64,000 nt of DNA from Actinokineospora enzanensis DSM 44649. Lineage in GTDB: Bacteria; Actinomycetota; Actinomycetes; Mycobacteriales; Pseudonocardiaceae. The notes under the pieces were generated by a model. The model saw only the letters and a list, made by a program, of their open reading frames with translations. It ran no database searches and was not told the origin of the DNA. The stretch is from the NCBI RefSeq assembly GCF_000374445.1, contig NZ_KB894405.1, forward strand, positions 401,110-465,109, written 5' to 3'. The translations under genes were made by a program, and so were the position numbers. Shown piece after piece: positions 16,436 through 25,747 of the stretch. Each line of letters opens with the position of its first letter. Position 1 is the first letter of the stretch.

Positions 16436-17337
16436 GCATCCCCGTCATCGCGGGCCTGGTCTTCCTGGCCGCCCAGGGCCCCACCACCACGCCGGTCACC
16501 ACGACCACAGCACCCAGCACGACCACGACAGCTCCCGGCTGTGCCCTCACGCCCGCCACGGCCAAGCAGGGCGACCTGCTGTGGGGGGTCAAGAAGAGCT
16601 TCCGCCAGTACGTCGGCATCGGTCTCGCGGGTGCCACCGGCAACTCCATCAAGGCCACCGACGGCGCCACCATCACCACCCTCGACGAGATCGTCCGCGA
16701 CGGCGTCGCCAACCCCACGGGCGTCCCGACCGGCGCCTACCGCTTCACCTTCGGCTCGGCCGACTACACCGACCCGACCCACTTCACCGTCCACTACCGC
16801 GGCACGGTCGCCTTCAGCTACCCCGGCCACTTCTTCACCCTGCTGCTGTCCGACCCCTCGGTGACCACCGCGGGCGGCGCTGCCACCCTGCACGCCGACA
16901 TCGAGCTCAAGGCCGACCCCGGCGCCCCGGCCCAGCCGACCGACCTGCCCGACGTGGCCCTGGCGAACCTCACCCCGCCCACCGCCACGCCGACCGACGG
17001 TCTGCTCGCCTGGTCGAACGTCCCCGCCACGCTGACCAGCTCGGAGGCGTTCGCGGGCTTCTACCAGGCGGGCGCGGACCTGGACCCGGTGACGCTCCAC
17101 CTCGCCGCCGACTGCGCGGCCACCCCGCCCCCGCCGAGCACGGCGACCCCGGCCCCGCAGACGCCCGCGCCGACCGAGAACCTCGTCCCGGAGGCGAGAT
17201 ACCGCCCGGCGACCACTCCCGCCCTGGCCGCCACCGGGGTGGACGCCGAGCATGGCTTCTGGGCGGGAGTGGTCCTCCTGCTGGCCGGTATGGCCCTGGT
17301 CCTTGCCGCCTACCGGCCCGCCCGGCTCAGGCGATGA
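16432..17337 (+). CDS. Second HtaA-domain protein with LAATG sortase E signal
   Basis: A 301-residue protein starting at GTG in a GTGA overlap. After a short hydrophobic N-terminus (IPVIAGLVFLAAQ) and a Thr-rich stretch, residues about 40-235 form an HtaA domain (GDLLWGVKKSFRQYVGIGLAGATG, GAYRFTFGSADYTDP, VHYRGTVAFSYPGHFFTLLLSDP). A Pro/Thr linker leads to LAATG at 265-269, a hydrophobic helix and RPARLRR. LAxTG is the signal cut by class E sortases of actinomycetes, so this protein is predicted to be covalently wall-anchored. The N-terminal signal lacks a clear basic region, and an alternative start may exist. The gene ends by overlapping the convergent lyase gene by 11 bases. Confidence 0.87.
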   Translation: MSIPVIAGLVFLAAQGPTTTPVTTTTAPSTTTTAPGCALTPATAKQGDLLWGVKKSFRQYVGIGLAGATGNSIKATDGATITTLDEIVRDGVANPTGVPTGAYRFTFGSADYTDPTHFTVHYRGTVAFSYPGHFFTLLLSDPSVTTAGGAATLHADIELKADPGAPAQPTDLPDVALANLTPPTATPTDGLLAWSNVPATLTSSEAFAGFYQAGADLDPVTLHLAADCAATPPPPSTATPAPQTPAPTENLVPEARYRPATTPALAATGVDAEHGFWAGVVLLLAGMALVLAAYRPARLRR

Positions 17338-20140
17338 TCTCCAGCACCGGGCGGACACCGGCGGCGGCCTCGCGGCTGTCGAAGGTCACGTACTCGTCGG
17401 CGGTCAGGCCGTAGGACACCGTGCTCGGATTGGTGCTCAGCTCGGCGGTGATGTCGAGCCCGACCCAGTCCGGGTTCTTGCCGACCTGGAACGTGGCGAT
17501 GTTCGTGCCGAGCGTGGGCTGGTTGTTCCAGGTCACCCCGGTCTCGGTCCACGCCGCGGTCACCCGGTACAGCTTCACCGTCGAGTAGAGCTGGTCGATG
17601 GCCTTGCCGTGCAGCCACAGGATCGCTCGCCTCGGCGCGGCGGGCAGGGAAAGGGTGAACCGGAGGAACGCGCGCCGGGTGAAGCCGGTGGCCGCCGTCT
17701 TGATGCCGAAGGTCGTCGCGGTGCCGAAGTTCTGGCCCGCGTAGCTGCCGTCACGCACATACGAGTCCGCGGCGGGCGCGACGGTCGAGGCCGTGCCGGG
17801 CGAGATGGGTGCCCCGGTGCCGAGCCGGATCACCTTGCTCGCGCCCTGCACGCCGCCGATCTCGACCAGCAGCTTGGTGGTCGGCGTGGTCTGCAAGACC
17901 GTCACCCCGGGGTCGGCCGTGGCGGTGGTGAACCCGTTGTCCGGCAAGGTGACCGTGACCGTCGGTACCGAGCGGTCGGGGCTGGCGACGGCGACGGAGA
18001 GCACGGAACCGTCCTGCCGGGCCAGCACCGAGCACGGGCCGTCGGCACTGATCGACCCGCAGGTGCCCGCGGCGAAGAAGTTCGTCCCGCGCACCGTCGT
18101 CGTCGAGATTCCCTGGATGGACGCGGTGTTCGACAGCACCGTCACGCCCGGCGACGCACTGCGGGCCGCTGTGGTGATGTCCGACGCGCCGGGCAGGACC
18201 AGGTAGGCGTAGGAGGCGCTCACGGGCGTGCTGCCGTGGTCGTACCAGAGTGTCAGGTAGCGGCGGGTGATCGAGGTGGCGGAGCCGCCGCTGTCGATGT
18301 CGCTCCACTTGCCGGTGCGGTCGGCGCGGGTCGCCTTGATGGTCGGGCCGCCCAGGAACACATAGCCGCCGAACCCGGCGATCGTCGCCCACTGCGCTCC
18401 GGTGAGCGTGCCCGACCAGGGGACCGTGGCGGGTTGCGCGGTGCCGTTCACGACCAGCGCGTTCGTGCCCGAGGCGCCGAGGTTGCGGTTGTCCACGATG
18501 GAGTCCACCGACGCGCCGTCGGTCGCGGTGATGCCCGCGCCCAGGCACACCACGGCGTCGTCCAGGCAGAACCACGACTTGCGGCCGGTGAGCGTCGAGC
18601 TCAGCCCGGTGACGTGCTGGCCGACCACCGACGACACGCCATCGGCCGCCCCGCCCGCCCAGGCGTTGGTCGGCGGGGTCTGGTTCCAGTTGCCGCCCTC
18701 CCCGTCCGCGAGCGGCTTGCGCGAGGCGGTGACGCCGGGCAGCCGGTACGGGTCGACGGTGGGCCAGAACCTGTCGGTGTACTGGTCGAGGCCGTAGGTG
18801 TCGCCCCACCAGTAGGTCATGCCGCTGCCGGTGTGCCAGCCGCGCAGGTTCTCGCCGTTGCCGGTCTCGTAGAAGGTGGTACGAGCCGAGTGCATCGAGA
18901 CCGCGAACGTCCATAGTGGACGTCGGTGTACCGCCCGGTCCATCGCGGCGAACACCCGGCTCGACGACGGCTGCGCGGCCGCGGGCACGGCCCCGTCGGC
19001 CAGCAGGGTCGCCGCCCGCGCCAGGTCCGGCACCGGCGTGCCGCCCAGGTTCGGCGAGAGGGTGTCCCGGGTGATCCAGCCCTTCACCAGCCCGCGCCAC
19101 CGGGTCGCGTCGGCAGGCGCGGCCAGGCCGGTGGTGGTCAGCAGCAGGATCGACGCGATGGCGTTGTGCCCGCGCTGGTGGTCGTTCTGGTCCGCGCGCG
19201 CGATCCCGCGCCCGGACACGCCGTCCATCATCAACCCGTTGTGCAGGAACGGGGCGAACGCGGACTCCACCGAGTCGAACAGCACCTGCCGGTTCGGGTC
19301 GGTCACCGCCCACGTGGTCCCGGCGAGCAGGAACATCACCTCGGTCAGGCCGCCGAGCAGCACGCCGCCGTAGCCGCCGGTGTAGGGCACGCAGGTGTGC
19401 TGGACGAACGAGCCGTCCGCGTAGATCCCGTCGCCGATCAACACCCGCGGGAACACGGGGGACAGGCCGGTACGCGCGGCCGCGATGCTCGTCGGGTCGG
19501 CGCCCAGCACCCCGCGCAGCGCCACCACCTGGCACAGGTCGACCCGGTTCGCGCCGGTGCTGTTGCCCTCGTAGTCGGTCAACCGCGACAACGGCACCGA
19601 GTGGTCGACCGCCGTGATCACGTCCGCCAGGTCGGTGGGAGAGAGGGTGAGCAGACAGCAGATGTCCAGAAGTCGTTGCGGGGAGCCGATCTGCCAGTCC
19701 CACCAGTTGGTGCTGTCCGGGTCGACGGTGGTGTTGTAGGCGTGGTCGAGCATCCAGCGCACGCCGTCGGACACGGCGGTGGCCGTCGTGGCCGAGCCGG
19801 TGTGCCCGGTCCCGGGCTGGGCCCAGGCCAGCGCCATCGTGCGCAGCCTGCTGAACGAGGTGGTGACGTTCGCCGAGACGTCGACCGGGTAGCCCGGCCA
19901 GAGTTCGGTGGTCGAGCCGAGCGTCATGGCGGTCAGGTAGTTGGTGGCCGAGGTGCCGGTGGCCGCCAGCGCGGAGTCGAAGGGGGCCACGTTCGGGTCG
20001 AACCCGAGGCCGGTGAGCAGGTCCCGCCACCGCGACCGCATCGCGTCGTACGGTGCCGCGGCCCGCGCGGGCCCGTCCAGGCCCAACACGAGTGCCGCGG
20101 TCGACCCCGCGATCAGGAAACCCCGTCTGGACAGCGTCAT
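17327..20140 (-). CDS. Tat-exported polysaccharide lyase family 8 (hyaluronate/xanthan lyase-like) with DNRLRE/CBM96-like domain
   Basis: A 937-residue extracellular enzyme. LSRRGFLIAG is a twin-arginine signal. Residues about 35-370 form the PL8 alpha/alpha toroid with the catalytic set: Asn in NWWDWQIGSP (about 145), His in FVQHTCVPY (about 249), Tyr in YTGGYG and Arg in SGRGIAR. The beta-sandwich domains follow (HRRPLWTFAVSMHSART, ENLRGWHTGSGMTYWWGD). PL8 enzymes cut hyaluronan, chondroitin or xanthan by beta-elimination. Residues about 785-937 are a DNRLRE/CBM96-like module (DSYVRDGSYAGQNFG, LRFTLSL, AWTETGVTWNNQP), probably for carbohydrate or wall binding. The ATG at 20140 follows AGGTGGAG; a GTG three codons earlier is possible. 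Confidence 0.9.
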   Translation of the reverse strand: MTLSRRGFLIAGSTAALVLGLDGPARAAAPYDAMRSRWRDLLTGLGFDPNVAPFDSALAATGTSATNYLTAMTLGSTTELWPGYPVDVSANVTTSFSRLRTMALAWAQPGTGHTGSATTATAVSDGVRWMLDHAYNTTVDPDSTNWWDWQIGSPQRLLDICCLLTLSPTDLADVITAVDHSVPLSRLTDYEGNSTGANRVDLCQVVALRGVLGADPTSIAAARTGLSPVFPRVLIGDGIYADGSFVQHTCVPYTGGYGGVLLGGLTEVMFLLAGTTWAVTDPNRQVLFDSVESAFAPFLHNGLMMDGVSGRGIARADQNDHQRGHNAIASILLLTTTGLAAPADATRWRGLVKGWITRDTLSPNLGGTPVPDLARAATLLADGAVPAAAQPSSSRVFAAMDRAVHRRPLWTFAVSMHSARTTFYETGNGENLRGWHTGSGMTYWWGDTYGLDQYTDRFWPTVDPYRLPGVTASRKPLADGEGGNWNQTPPTNAWAGGAADGVSSVVGQHVTGLSSTLTGRKSWFCLDDAVVCLGAGITATDGASVDSIVDNRNLGASGTNALVVNGTAQPATVPWSGTLTGAQWATIAGFGGYVFLGGPTIKATRADRTGKWSDIDSGGSATSITRRYLTLWYDHGSTPVSASYAYLVLPGASDITTAARSASPGVTVLSNTASIQGISTTTVRGTNFFAAGTCGSISADGPCSVLARQDGSVLSVAVASPDRSVPTVTVTLPDNGFTTATADPGVTVLQTTPTTKLLVEIGGVQGASKVIRLGTGAPISPGTASTVAPAADSYVRDGSYAGQNFGTATTFGIKTAATGFTRRAFLRFTLSLPAAPRRAILWLHGKAIDQLYSTVKLYRVTAAWTETGVTWNNQPTLGTNIATFQVGKNPDWVGLDITAELSTNPSTVSYGLTADEYVTFDSREAAAGVRPVLEIIA

Positions 20141-20293
20141 CTGCTCCACCTCTTCGCTGATTTCACCAACGCGGTCGAACTCGAACGCCGGCTACACGCC
20201 CGGACCCCGGTCCCGGGTTGCACGCGCGCTCTCGCTGTCGCTCACTATTCTCGGAGACGACAGGACGGGTGGCCGACGGACCCGGGGGCAGGC

Positions 20294-21187
20294 GTGAGCG
20301 GCGACGGCGTACTGGTCGGGATAGATGTCGGGGGCACCAAGACGCACGTCCGGGTGTGCCGGGTGAACGGGGAGTTGCTCGCCGACCAGGTGCACGTCAC
20401 CCGGGACTGGCGCGGAGCCCCCTGGTCGGACAAGGCGGCCCAGCTCGCCGACCACACCATCGCGGCCCTCGGCGACCACCCACTCGGGGCACTGGCCATC
20501 GGCGCCCACGGGTGCGACAGCGACGAACAGTGCACGGCCCTCACCGACGCGTTGCGGCTGCTGGTGTCCGCCCCGTGCCGGGTCGTCAGCGACGCCCGCC
20601 TGATCGGCGCCGGAATGGGCGACCCGACGGCGATCTGCCTGGTCTCCGGCACCGGCTCGCTGGCCATCGGCGTCCTGCCCGACGGCCGCACGGTCCCGGC
20701 GGGCGGCTGGGGCTGGCTGGTCGGCGACGAGGGAAGCGCGGCGGGCATCGTGCGCGAGGCCGTCCGGGCCGTTCTGCACGCCGCCCAGGACGACCACCCG
20801 GACCCCGTCCTGGACGCCTGTCTGGCCACCTCGGCGGAGGTCGCCTCGACCCGCCGACTCCCCGTGGTCATGATGACCACCCCCGCGCACACCTGGGCCG
20901 CCCACGCACGCGCCGTGTTCGAGGCCGCCGACCAGGGCTCCCCGCTGGCGGTGAAGCTCATCGAGCAGGCGGGCCGTGACCTCGCCGCCCTGGTGTGCAA
21001 GGTGATCCGGAAAGGCGCGGCCGCTCACGCGGTGGTCGCGGGCGGCAGCACCATCACGAACCAACCCCGCCTGTCCGCCGCGTTCACCACGGCGCTGCGG
21101 AGCACGCACCCGGATATCGACGTGCGCTTCCTGACCGAGCCCCCGGTGGTCGGCGCCATCACCCTGGCCCGCGCCCTGATCGAGTGA
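20294..21187 (+). CDS. BadF/BadG/BcrA/BcrD-family kinase, N-acetylglucosamine-kinase-like
   Basis: A 297-residue ASKHA-fold ATPase. GIDVGGTKTHVRV at about 8-20 is the phosphate-1 motif, VSGTGSLAIG the phosphate-2 loop and GGWGWLVGDEGSA the hallmark of eukaryote-type GlcNAc kinases; VVAGGSTITNQ is the adenosine motif. The likely reaction is phosphorylation of an amino sugar with ATP. It is divergent from the PL8 lyase across about 150 bases; the pairing suggests that GlcNAc or an unsaturated disaccharide product is salvaged. The GTG at 20294 is chosen because it lies at the start of the conserved region; no strong ribosome site is visible. Confidence 0.87.
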   Translation: MSGDGVLVGIDVGGTKTHVRVCRVNGELLADQVHVTRDWRGAPWSDKAAQLADHTIAALGDHPLGALAIGAHGCDSDEQCTALTDALRLLVSAPCRVVSDARLIGAGMGDPTAICLVSGTGSLAIGVLPDGRTVPAGGWGWLVGDEGSAAGIVREAVRAVLHAAQDDHPDPVLDACLATSAEVASTRRLPVVMMTTPAHTWAAHARAVFEAADQGSPLAVKLIEQAGRDLAALVCKVIRKGAAAHAVVAGGSTITNQPRLSAAFTTALRSTHPDIDVRFLTEPPVVGAITLARALIE

Positions 21188-21209
21188 CTTGGCGTGGTGC
21201 CGGGGAAAC

Positions 21210-21455
21210 CTAGCGGACGAGGGCCTGTTTCCGAGGCCGTTCCAGCAGGAGAATGACGGCGATGGCGGCGACACTCACGGCGATCGGCACGGCATAGGCG
21301 AGCGCGCCGGAGAGGTGGCCGAAGAGAAAGTCGAAAAGCGCGCCGTGGTTCTTCTGGTTGACGTAGCTGATCAACGGGACGCCGCCCACCACACCACCCA
21401 GGACCGCGACCACGGCCTGCACGGCTTCAATGGCGTAGGACTTCCCGCGAGACAC
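21210..21455 (-). CDS. Small two-helix membrane protein, unknown
   Basis: An 81-residue protein with two hydrophobic helices (VQAVVAVLGGVVGGVPLISYV and LAYAVPIAVSVAAIAVILLL), a short loop and a basic C-terminus. The start is GTG with GAGGGAG about ten bases upstream. Codon use matches neighbouring genes. I do not recognise the family; it could be a small stress or holin-like protein. It runs convergent with the kinase gene. Confidence 0.65.
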   Translation of the reverse strand: MSRGKSYAIEAVQAVVAVLGGVVGGVPLISYVNQKNHGALFDFLFGHLSGALAYAVPIAVSVAAIAVILLLERPRKQALVR

Positions 21456-21623
21456 AGCCTGACTCCCTCATCACCCAGGTGCGCTCAGCCCGACTGCCGC
21501 GATCACGTCACCGGACCGCCATGCTATCAGGGCCGATCCGGGCCGAGGTCGATGGCTCATTCCTGCATCAATCCGTGTCCACTCGCATCCGGAGCGTGCC
21601 TTGGATCACCGTCGGGAAAAGCA

Positions 21624-21653
21624 GGGCTCCGCGCTCAATCGAACGCGGAGCCC
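21624..21653 (-). terminator. Terminator after subtilase gene
   Basis: A perfect ten-base-pair stem (21624-21633 with 21644-21653) with a ten-base loop lies 34 bases downstream of the leftward subtilase stop. Confidence 0.75.
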
Positions 21654-21687
21654 GCAGAACAAGCATCAAGCCCGAATCACAGTGTCC

Positions 21688-24600
21688 TTATTCACCGACC
21701 GGCTCACACCAGATCAACCGATATGTCCACCCCCGCCGCAACACCTGCTGGCGCCGCAATACCTCCGAACCCGACCGAACCTCGAACCGCCAATCCCCAG
21801 GCGTGTAATACTCCACGCGCTCACCACGCGGAATCGCCGCCAACGGCCAGTCCACCCCCAACTTCCCGCCAAGCCCGGCCACCCAGGCCTGCATGCGTGG
21901 CGGCGAAGTCTCCGTACCCAACCGGTAGACCATGCGCACCGACGCCAGGTCGGCCCGCCGAGCCCGATAGGTCAACGACTCGGCGACCCGCCCCTCGCTC
22001 GGATACGACAGGTCATACGCGACATCGCTGTTCCGGCGCGTGGTCAGCCTGGCCCACGAACCACTCTTGGCCGCGTCCACGAACGCCTGAGTGGTACCCC
22101 CGGCCAGCAACACCGTGGGCAGCGCGGGCGCCGGATCCCCCTCCGGCGTGGAGATCCGCTTCGTCCGAACGACGCCCACGACCTTGGCGCCCGCGTTCTT
22201 GAGGTCCGCGATCCGCGCATAGAGGTCATCGGGCGACATCTCCCGAGTGGGAGCGAGCACCGCGAGCTTCCCCCGCAGGTCCACACCCCGCAGTGCGTCC
22301 GGGCCACCATCGCCCACGTACGCGAGGGCCAGCCGTTCGCACAGGTCGGCGCGGTGTGCGTCGGACAGCCAGATCGCGGTCGCCTCGAACCCGCGCGGGC
22401 CGTCCGTGAACAGTTCGACCGGGGCCTGTTGCAGGCGCGCGTTGACCGCGAAGCTGAACCACGGCGCGGTGACCCCGGGCGGGGAGTACGCGTAGACCTC
22501 GTTGAACTGCGGGTTGAACAGATCCTTCACATCGAAGGGGAACGCCATCTTGTCGGTCTTGACCCGGAACCGCGTCTGCAACCAGCCGGAGCGGGCATCG
22601 GGCCGGTCGGTACTGACCGAGACCCGTTTGGCCGCGCGGGCGTCGAAGGCGACCGTGGTGTCCTTGTCCACCCGCACGCCCGGGTGCGCGAAGACGGTCG
22701 TCACCGGCTCCCGGCCGGGCCGCGGCGTGTCGGCCCAGGTCTCCACCGCGTACGTGCCCGCCACGACCCGCATGGGCGCCCGCGGGTCGAGCGTCAACAC
22801 CTCGCCGGTGTCGATGCTGATCAGGGTGAGGCCGCCGAGGTCGGCGGGCGCGCCGTTGCGGTCCTTGACGTCCAGGGCCAGTTGATAGGACTCCGGTTCC
22901 TCGGTCACGCCGACCGGTGTCCGGATGGCCGTGCCGTCCGCGGTCTGCGCCACCAGCAGGCCGCCGTAGCTGTCCGCCTTGCCGCTGCGTGGCGTCATGG
23001 TCAACACCGTGTCGGCCGTCCCGTGCGCGGGGACGGTCACCGTCGGGGACGCCGGTCGGACCAGCCCGGCGGGGGCCGGGGCGCCGTCCGTGCCGGTCAG
23101 CGCCAGCTCCAGGTTCAGGGTGACCGGGGCCGCGCCGTCGTTGTGGTAGGTGATCGTCCGCTGCTGCGGGGTGGTCGACGGCCAGGGCAGGAACGCGTTG
23201 GCCGTCGCCGGTGTCGCGGTCACCGGCTGGGTGGTCGCGCGGGCCAGGTCGACCAGGCCGCCGCCGACGGTGAACACGCCCGCGTCGGCGACCGACTTGG
23301 CCGAGCCGACGAGCGCGGCCTTGATCCGGTCGCCGGACCAGTCCGGGTGCTGCTGGGCCATGATCGCCGCCGCCCCGGCGACGTGCGGGGTCGCCATCGA
23401 GGTGCCGGACAGGCGGCTGTAGTGCTCGTCGACCGGGTCGCCGATCGTCGCGTCCTTCGCCTTGGCCGCCACGATGTCCGAGCCCGGCGCCGCGATCTCC
23501 GGTTTGACCGCGCCGTCGCGCACCCGCGGGCCGCGACTGGAGAACTCGGACACCGCGCCGTCCTTGGTGACACTGCCGACCGCGAGCGCCGCGTCCGCGC
23601 TCGCCGGGCTGTCCACCGTGCGGTCGCGTCCGTCGTTGCCCGCCGCGACGACGAACAGCGTGCCGTATCGGGCGCTGAGTTCGTTCACGGTCTGTGCGAC
23701 CGGATCCGTGCCGTCGTTGGGGAGGTTGCCGCCCAGGCTCATGTTCACGACCTTGGCGTGCACGTCGGCGGCGGCCCACCGCATGCCCTCGATGACGCCG
23801 TCCATGGACCCGCCACCGTTGTCGTCGAGCACTCGGCCGACGGCCAGCGTGACCCCCGGTGCCGCGCCCTTGTACTTGCCGTCGGAGGCCGCGCCCGAAC
23901 CGGCGATGGTGGAGGCGACGTGCGTGCCGTGGCCCGCGTGGTCCTGCACGCTGCCCGAGCCGGTGAAGTCCTTGCTCTGCACCACCTTCCCGGCCAGGTC
24001 GGGGTGGGTGGCGTCGTAGCCGGTGTCCAGCACGGCGACGGTGACGCCCTGGCCGGTGAACCCCGCCTGCCAGGCCGCGGGCGCGCCGATCTGCGGCACG
24101 CTGCGGTCCAGGGACGCGGCCACCCTGGCGTTGAGCCAGATCCTGCGATCCTGCTTGGCGAAGGCGTCGGGCCGGTCGAGTCCGGCCCAGAACGTCTCGG
24201 CCTCGGACTTGGTGGCGTCCAGGGCGACCAGGTCGGTGCCGGTGAGCTGACGGCGCACCTTGGCGGCGGTCGGCGCGGCCAGTGCCGGGCCGGATCCCTG
24301 CACCAGCAACGGGATCGACTTGCTGTGCGCGTCGTCGTAGCCTTGGCGGATCAGGCCGGTGATGTTGAACAGCTCCTGGTCCAGCACGCCGGACTGGATC
24401 AGCTTGGTTGCCTTGCGCGGTACCAGGTAGACGTCGGTGGTGTTGCCGCGGCGTTTGCCGTAGGTCAGGTACGAGTCGCGTTGGGTCGTCTCGTCAGGAC
24501 GGGCGGAGACAGACCATTGACCGTCGGCGCCCCGGCTCGCCTGTGCGTGGTCGCCGGTGATGAGGGTGATCTCGTAGTCGGCGGGTCCGTCCGGTGTCGT

Positions 24601-24696
24601 GCCCGGGGGTGCGGCGGTCGCGGTGGTCGGGATGAGCGCGGCCGCGGTGGTGGCGGTGACCACCGCTGCCGCGAATACCCGCATGTGTTTGGTCAT
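21688..24696 (-). CDS. Secreted S8 subtilisin-like serine protease, large multidomain
   Basis: A 1002-residue exported protease. The ATG at 24696 follows AGGAGTCTGC; 13 further codons upstream lack support. After a signal peptide ending ATAA comes a prodomain-like segment (YEITLITGDHAQ, a common opening in Streptomyces S8 proteases). The catalytic domain has Asp in VAVLDTGYD (about 222), His in GHGTHVAST (about 252) and Ser in GTSMATPHVAGAA (about 430), with Asn in VVAAGNDGRD. About 480 further residues form beta-rich domains (YHNDGAAPVTLNLELAL, then VDKDTTVAFDARAAKRVS) as in large actinobacterial subtilases that degrade protein extracellularly. No sorting signal is seen, so it is probably released. 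Confidence 0.93.
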   Translation of the reverse strand: MTKHMRVFAAAVVTATTAAALIPTTATAAPPGTTPDGPADYEITLITGDHAQASRGADGQWSVSARPDETTQRDSYLTYGKRRGNTTDVYLVPRKATKLIQSGVLDQELFNITGLIRQGYDDAHSKSIPLLVQGSGPALAAPTAAKVRRQLTGTDLVALDATKSEAETFWAGLDRPDAFAKQDRRIWLNARVAASLDRSVPQIGAPAAWQAGFTGQGVTVAVLDTGYDATHPDLAGKVVQSKDFTGSGSVQDHAGHGTHVASTIAGSGAASDGKYKGAAPGVTLAVGRVLDDNGGGSMDGVIEGMRWAAADVHAKVVNMSLGGNLPNDGTDPVAQTVNELSARYGTLFVVAAGNDGRDRTVDSPASADAALAVGSVTKDGAVSEFSSRGPRVRDGAVKPEIAAPGSDIVAAKAKDATIGDPVDEHYSRLSGTSMATPHVAGAAAIMAQQHPDWSGDRIKAALVGSAKSVADAGVFTVGGGLVDLARATTQPVTATPATANAFLPWPSTTPQQRTITYHNDGAAPVTLNLELALTGTDGAPAPAGLVRPASPTVTVPAHGTADTVLTMTPRSGKADSYGGLLVAQTADGTAIRTPVGVTEEPESYQLALDVKDRNGAPADLGGLTLISIDTGEVLTLDPRAPMRVVAGTYAVETWADTPRPGREPVTTVFAHPGVRVDKDTTVAFDARAAKRVSVSTDRPDARSGWLQTRFRVKTDKMAFPFDVKDLFNPQFNEVYAYSPPGVTAPWFSFAVNARLQQAPVELFTDGPRGFEATAIWLSDAHRADLCERLALAYVGDGGPDALRGVDLRGKLAVLAPTREMSPDDLYARIADLKNAGAKVVGVVRTKRISTPEGDPAPALPTVLLAGGTTQAFVDAAKSGSWARLTTRRNSDVAYDLSYPSEGRVAESLTYRARRADLASVRMVYRLGTETSPPRMQAWVAGLGGKLGVDWPLAAIPRGERVEYYTPGDWRFEVRSGSEVLRRQQVLRRGWTYRLIWCEPVGE

Positions 24697-24815
24697 GCAG
24701 ACTCCTGCGTGAGTTGGTCTTCCGCGCGCTGACACGCGGTGACCTGTCTCGCACGTTGCATGACCGTGGGAATGCCAGATCAGTGGGGGCGCCCGGGCTG
24801 GTCCACTGTGGATTG

Positions 24816-25112
24816 TCAGGCGTCGGACGGGTCCCAGTCGAGACCCGCCGCACCGTAGTGGTGCAGGAAGTCACGCGGCCGAAGCTCATCCTCGTCCTGT
24901 GGGCGGGCAGTCTGCGCACTCGTGGTCGTCCCGCTCGGGTCGACCCGTTCAGGCAGCTGCCCATACCGCTGCTCCCGCGCCATGTACTGTGCGTACCAAT
25001 CCGGCCAGTCCGGATCGGCCCGTCCGATGCGCTCCTCGTACCGCCCATGCGCCTCGGCGGCACGACGCAATGCCTTCGCCAGTTCCTCGGCGGACCGGTA
25101 GCCGACAGTCAT
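24816..25112 (-). CDS. Small acidic hypothetical protein
   Basis: A 98-residue soluble protein starting at an ATG preceded by GAGAGGGACG. A helical segment (SAEELAKALRRAAEAHGRYEERIG) leads to an aromatic and acidic region (PDWPDWYAQYMAREQ) and a charged C-terminus ending DWDPSDA. The first part resembles small actinobacterial proteins of unknown function containing a WPxWYAxYM motif. It lies 28 bases after the VOC gene, in the same direction, and is probably cotranscribed with it. Function unknown. Confidence 0.78.
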   Translation of the reverse strand: MTVGYRSAEELAKALRRAAEAHGRYEERIGRADPDWPDWYAQYMAREQRYGQLPERVDPSGTTTSAQTARPQDEDELRPRDFLHHYGAAGLDWDPSDA

Positions 25113-25140
25113 CGTCCCTCTCCCTTGTGGATAGTGCGGG

Positions 25141-25584
25141 TCAGCGCCCCGGCGCCCGCGTGGTGATCTCCTGCAGCACCCACCCGTTGCCGTCCGGGTC
25201 GCTGAACGACGCGAACGAGCCGTAGCTGCGCCGCTGCGGGTCCGGCCCGGTGACCCGGCCCTCGGTCCCGGCGTGGTGGAACACGCCATCCGCGTCGTGG
25301 AAGACCTCGCTCACCGCGACACCATGGTCGAGCAGCTCCGCACGGGCGGCCTCGATGTCGGTCACGATCAGGTGCAGGCCCCGGGCCGAGCCGGGCGCGG
25401 CATCCGAGACCCCGACGCCGAGGATCACCGAGGCGGCCGAGCCGGGCGGGGTGAGCTGCACGACCCGGAAGTCGCCCTGGCCGGGGAAGTCGGCGTCCAG
25501 ACGCCAGCCCAGCGTCTTGTAGAAGTGCTTGGCCCGGTCGACGTCCGCCACCGGCAGGACCACGACCTCCAGCTTCATGTCCAT
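25141..25584 (-). CDS. VOC/glyoxalase superfamily protein
   Basis: A 147-residue vicinal-oxygen-chelate protein. Two beta-alpha-beta-beta-beta units are visible: residues 3-60 (KLEVVVLPVADVDRAKHFYKTLGW) and 75-147 (GLHLIVTDIEAARAELLDHG, FASFSDPDGNGWVLQEI). Members bind a metal and act on glutathione- or bacillithiol-type adducts, sequester drugs or cleave diols; the substrate is not readable. The ATG follows GAAGGAGAGACGG. The gene is divergent from the LuxR regulator, which may control it. Confidence 0.88.
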   Translation of the reverse strand: MDMKLEVVVLPVADVDRAKHFYKTLGWRLDADFPGQGDFRVVQLTPPGSAASVILGVGVSDAAPGSARGLHLIVTDIEAARAELLDHGVAVSEVFHDADGVFHHAGTEGRVTGPDPQRRSYGSFASFSDPDGNGWVLQEITTRAPGR

Positions 25585-25747
25585 CCGTCTCTCCTTCTCG
25601 GCGCCCCGCGGCCCCTCGTGGCCGCTGACACCACGATCGCTCGCCGGGCAGGTCGGTCGCACCCGTGGAACACCCTGGTCCGTGCCCGGGGACCGGCCCC
25701 CGGGCACGGGCCCGCGCTACGGTGGCGGGGAGTCGCAGGGGGTGTTC

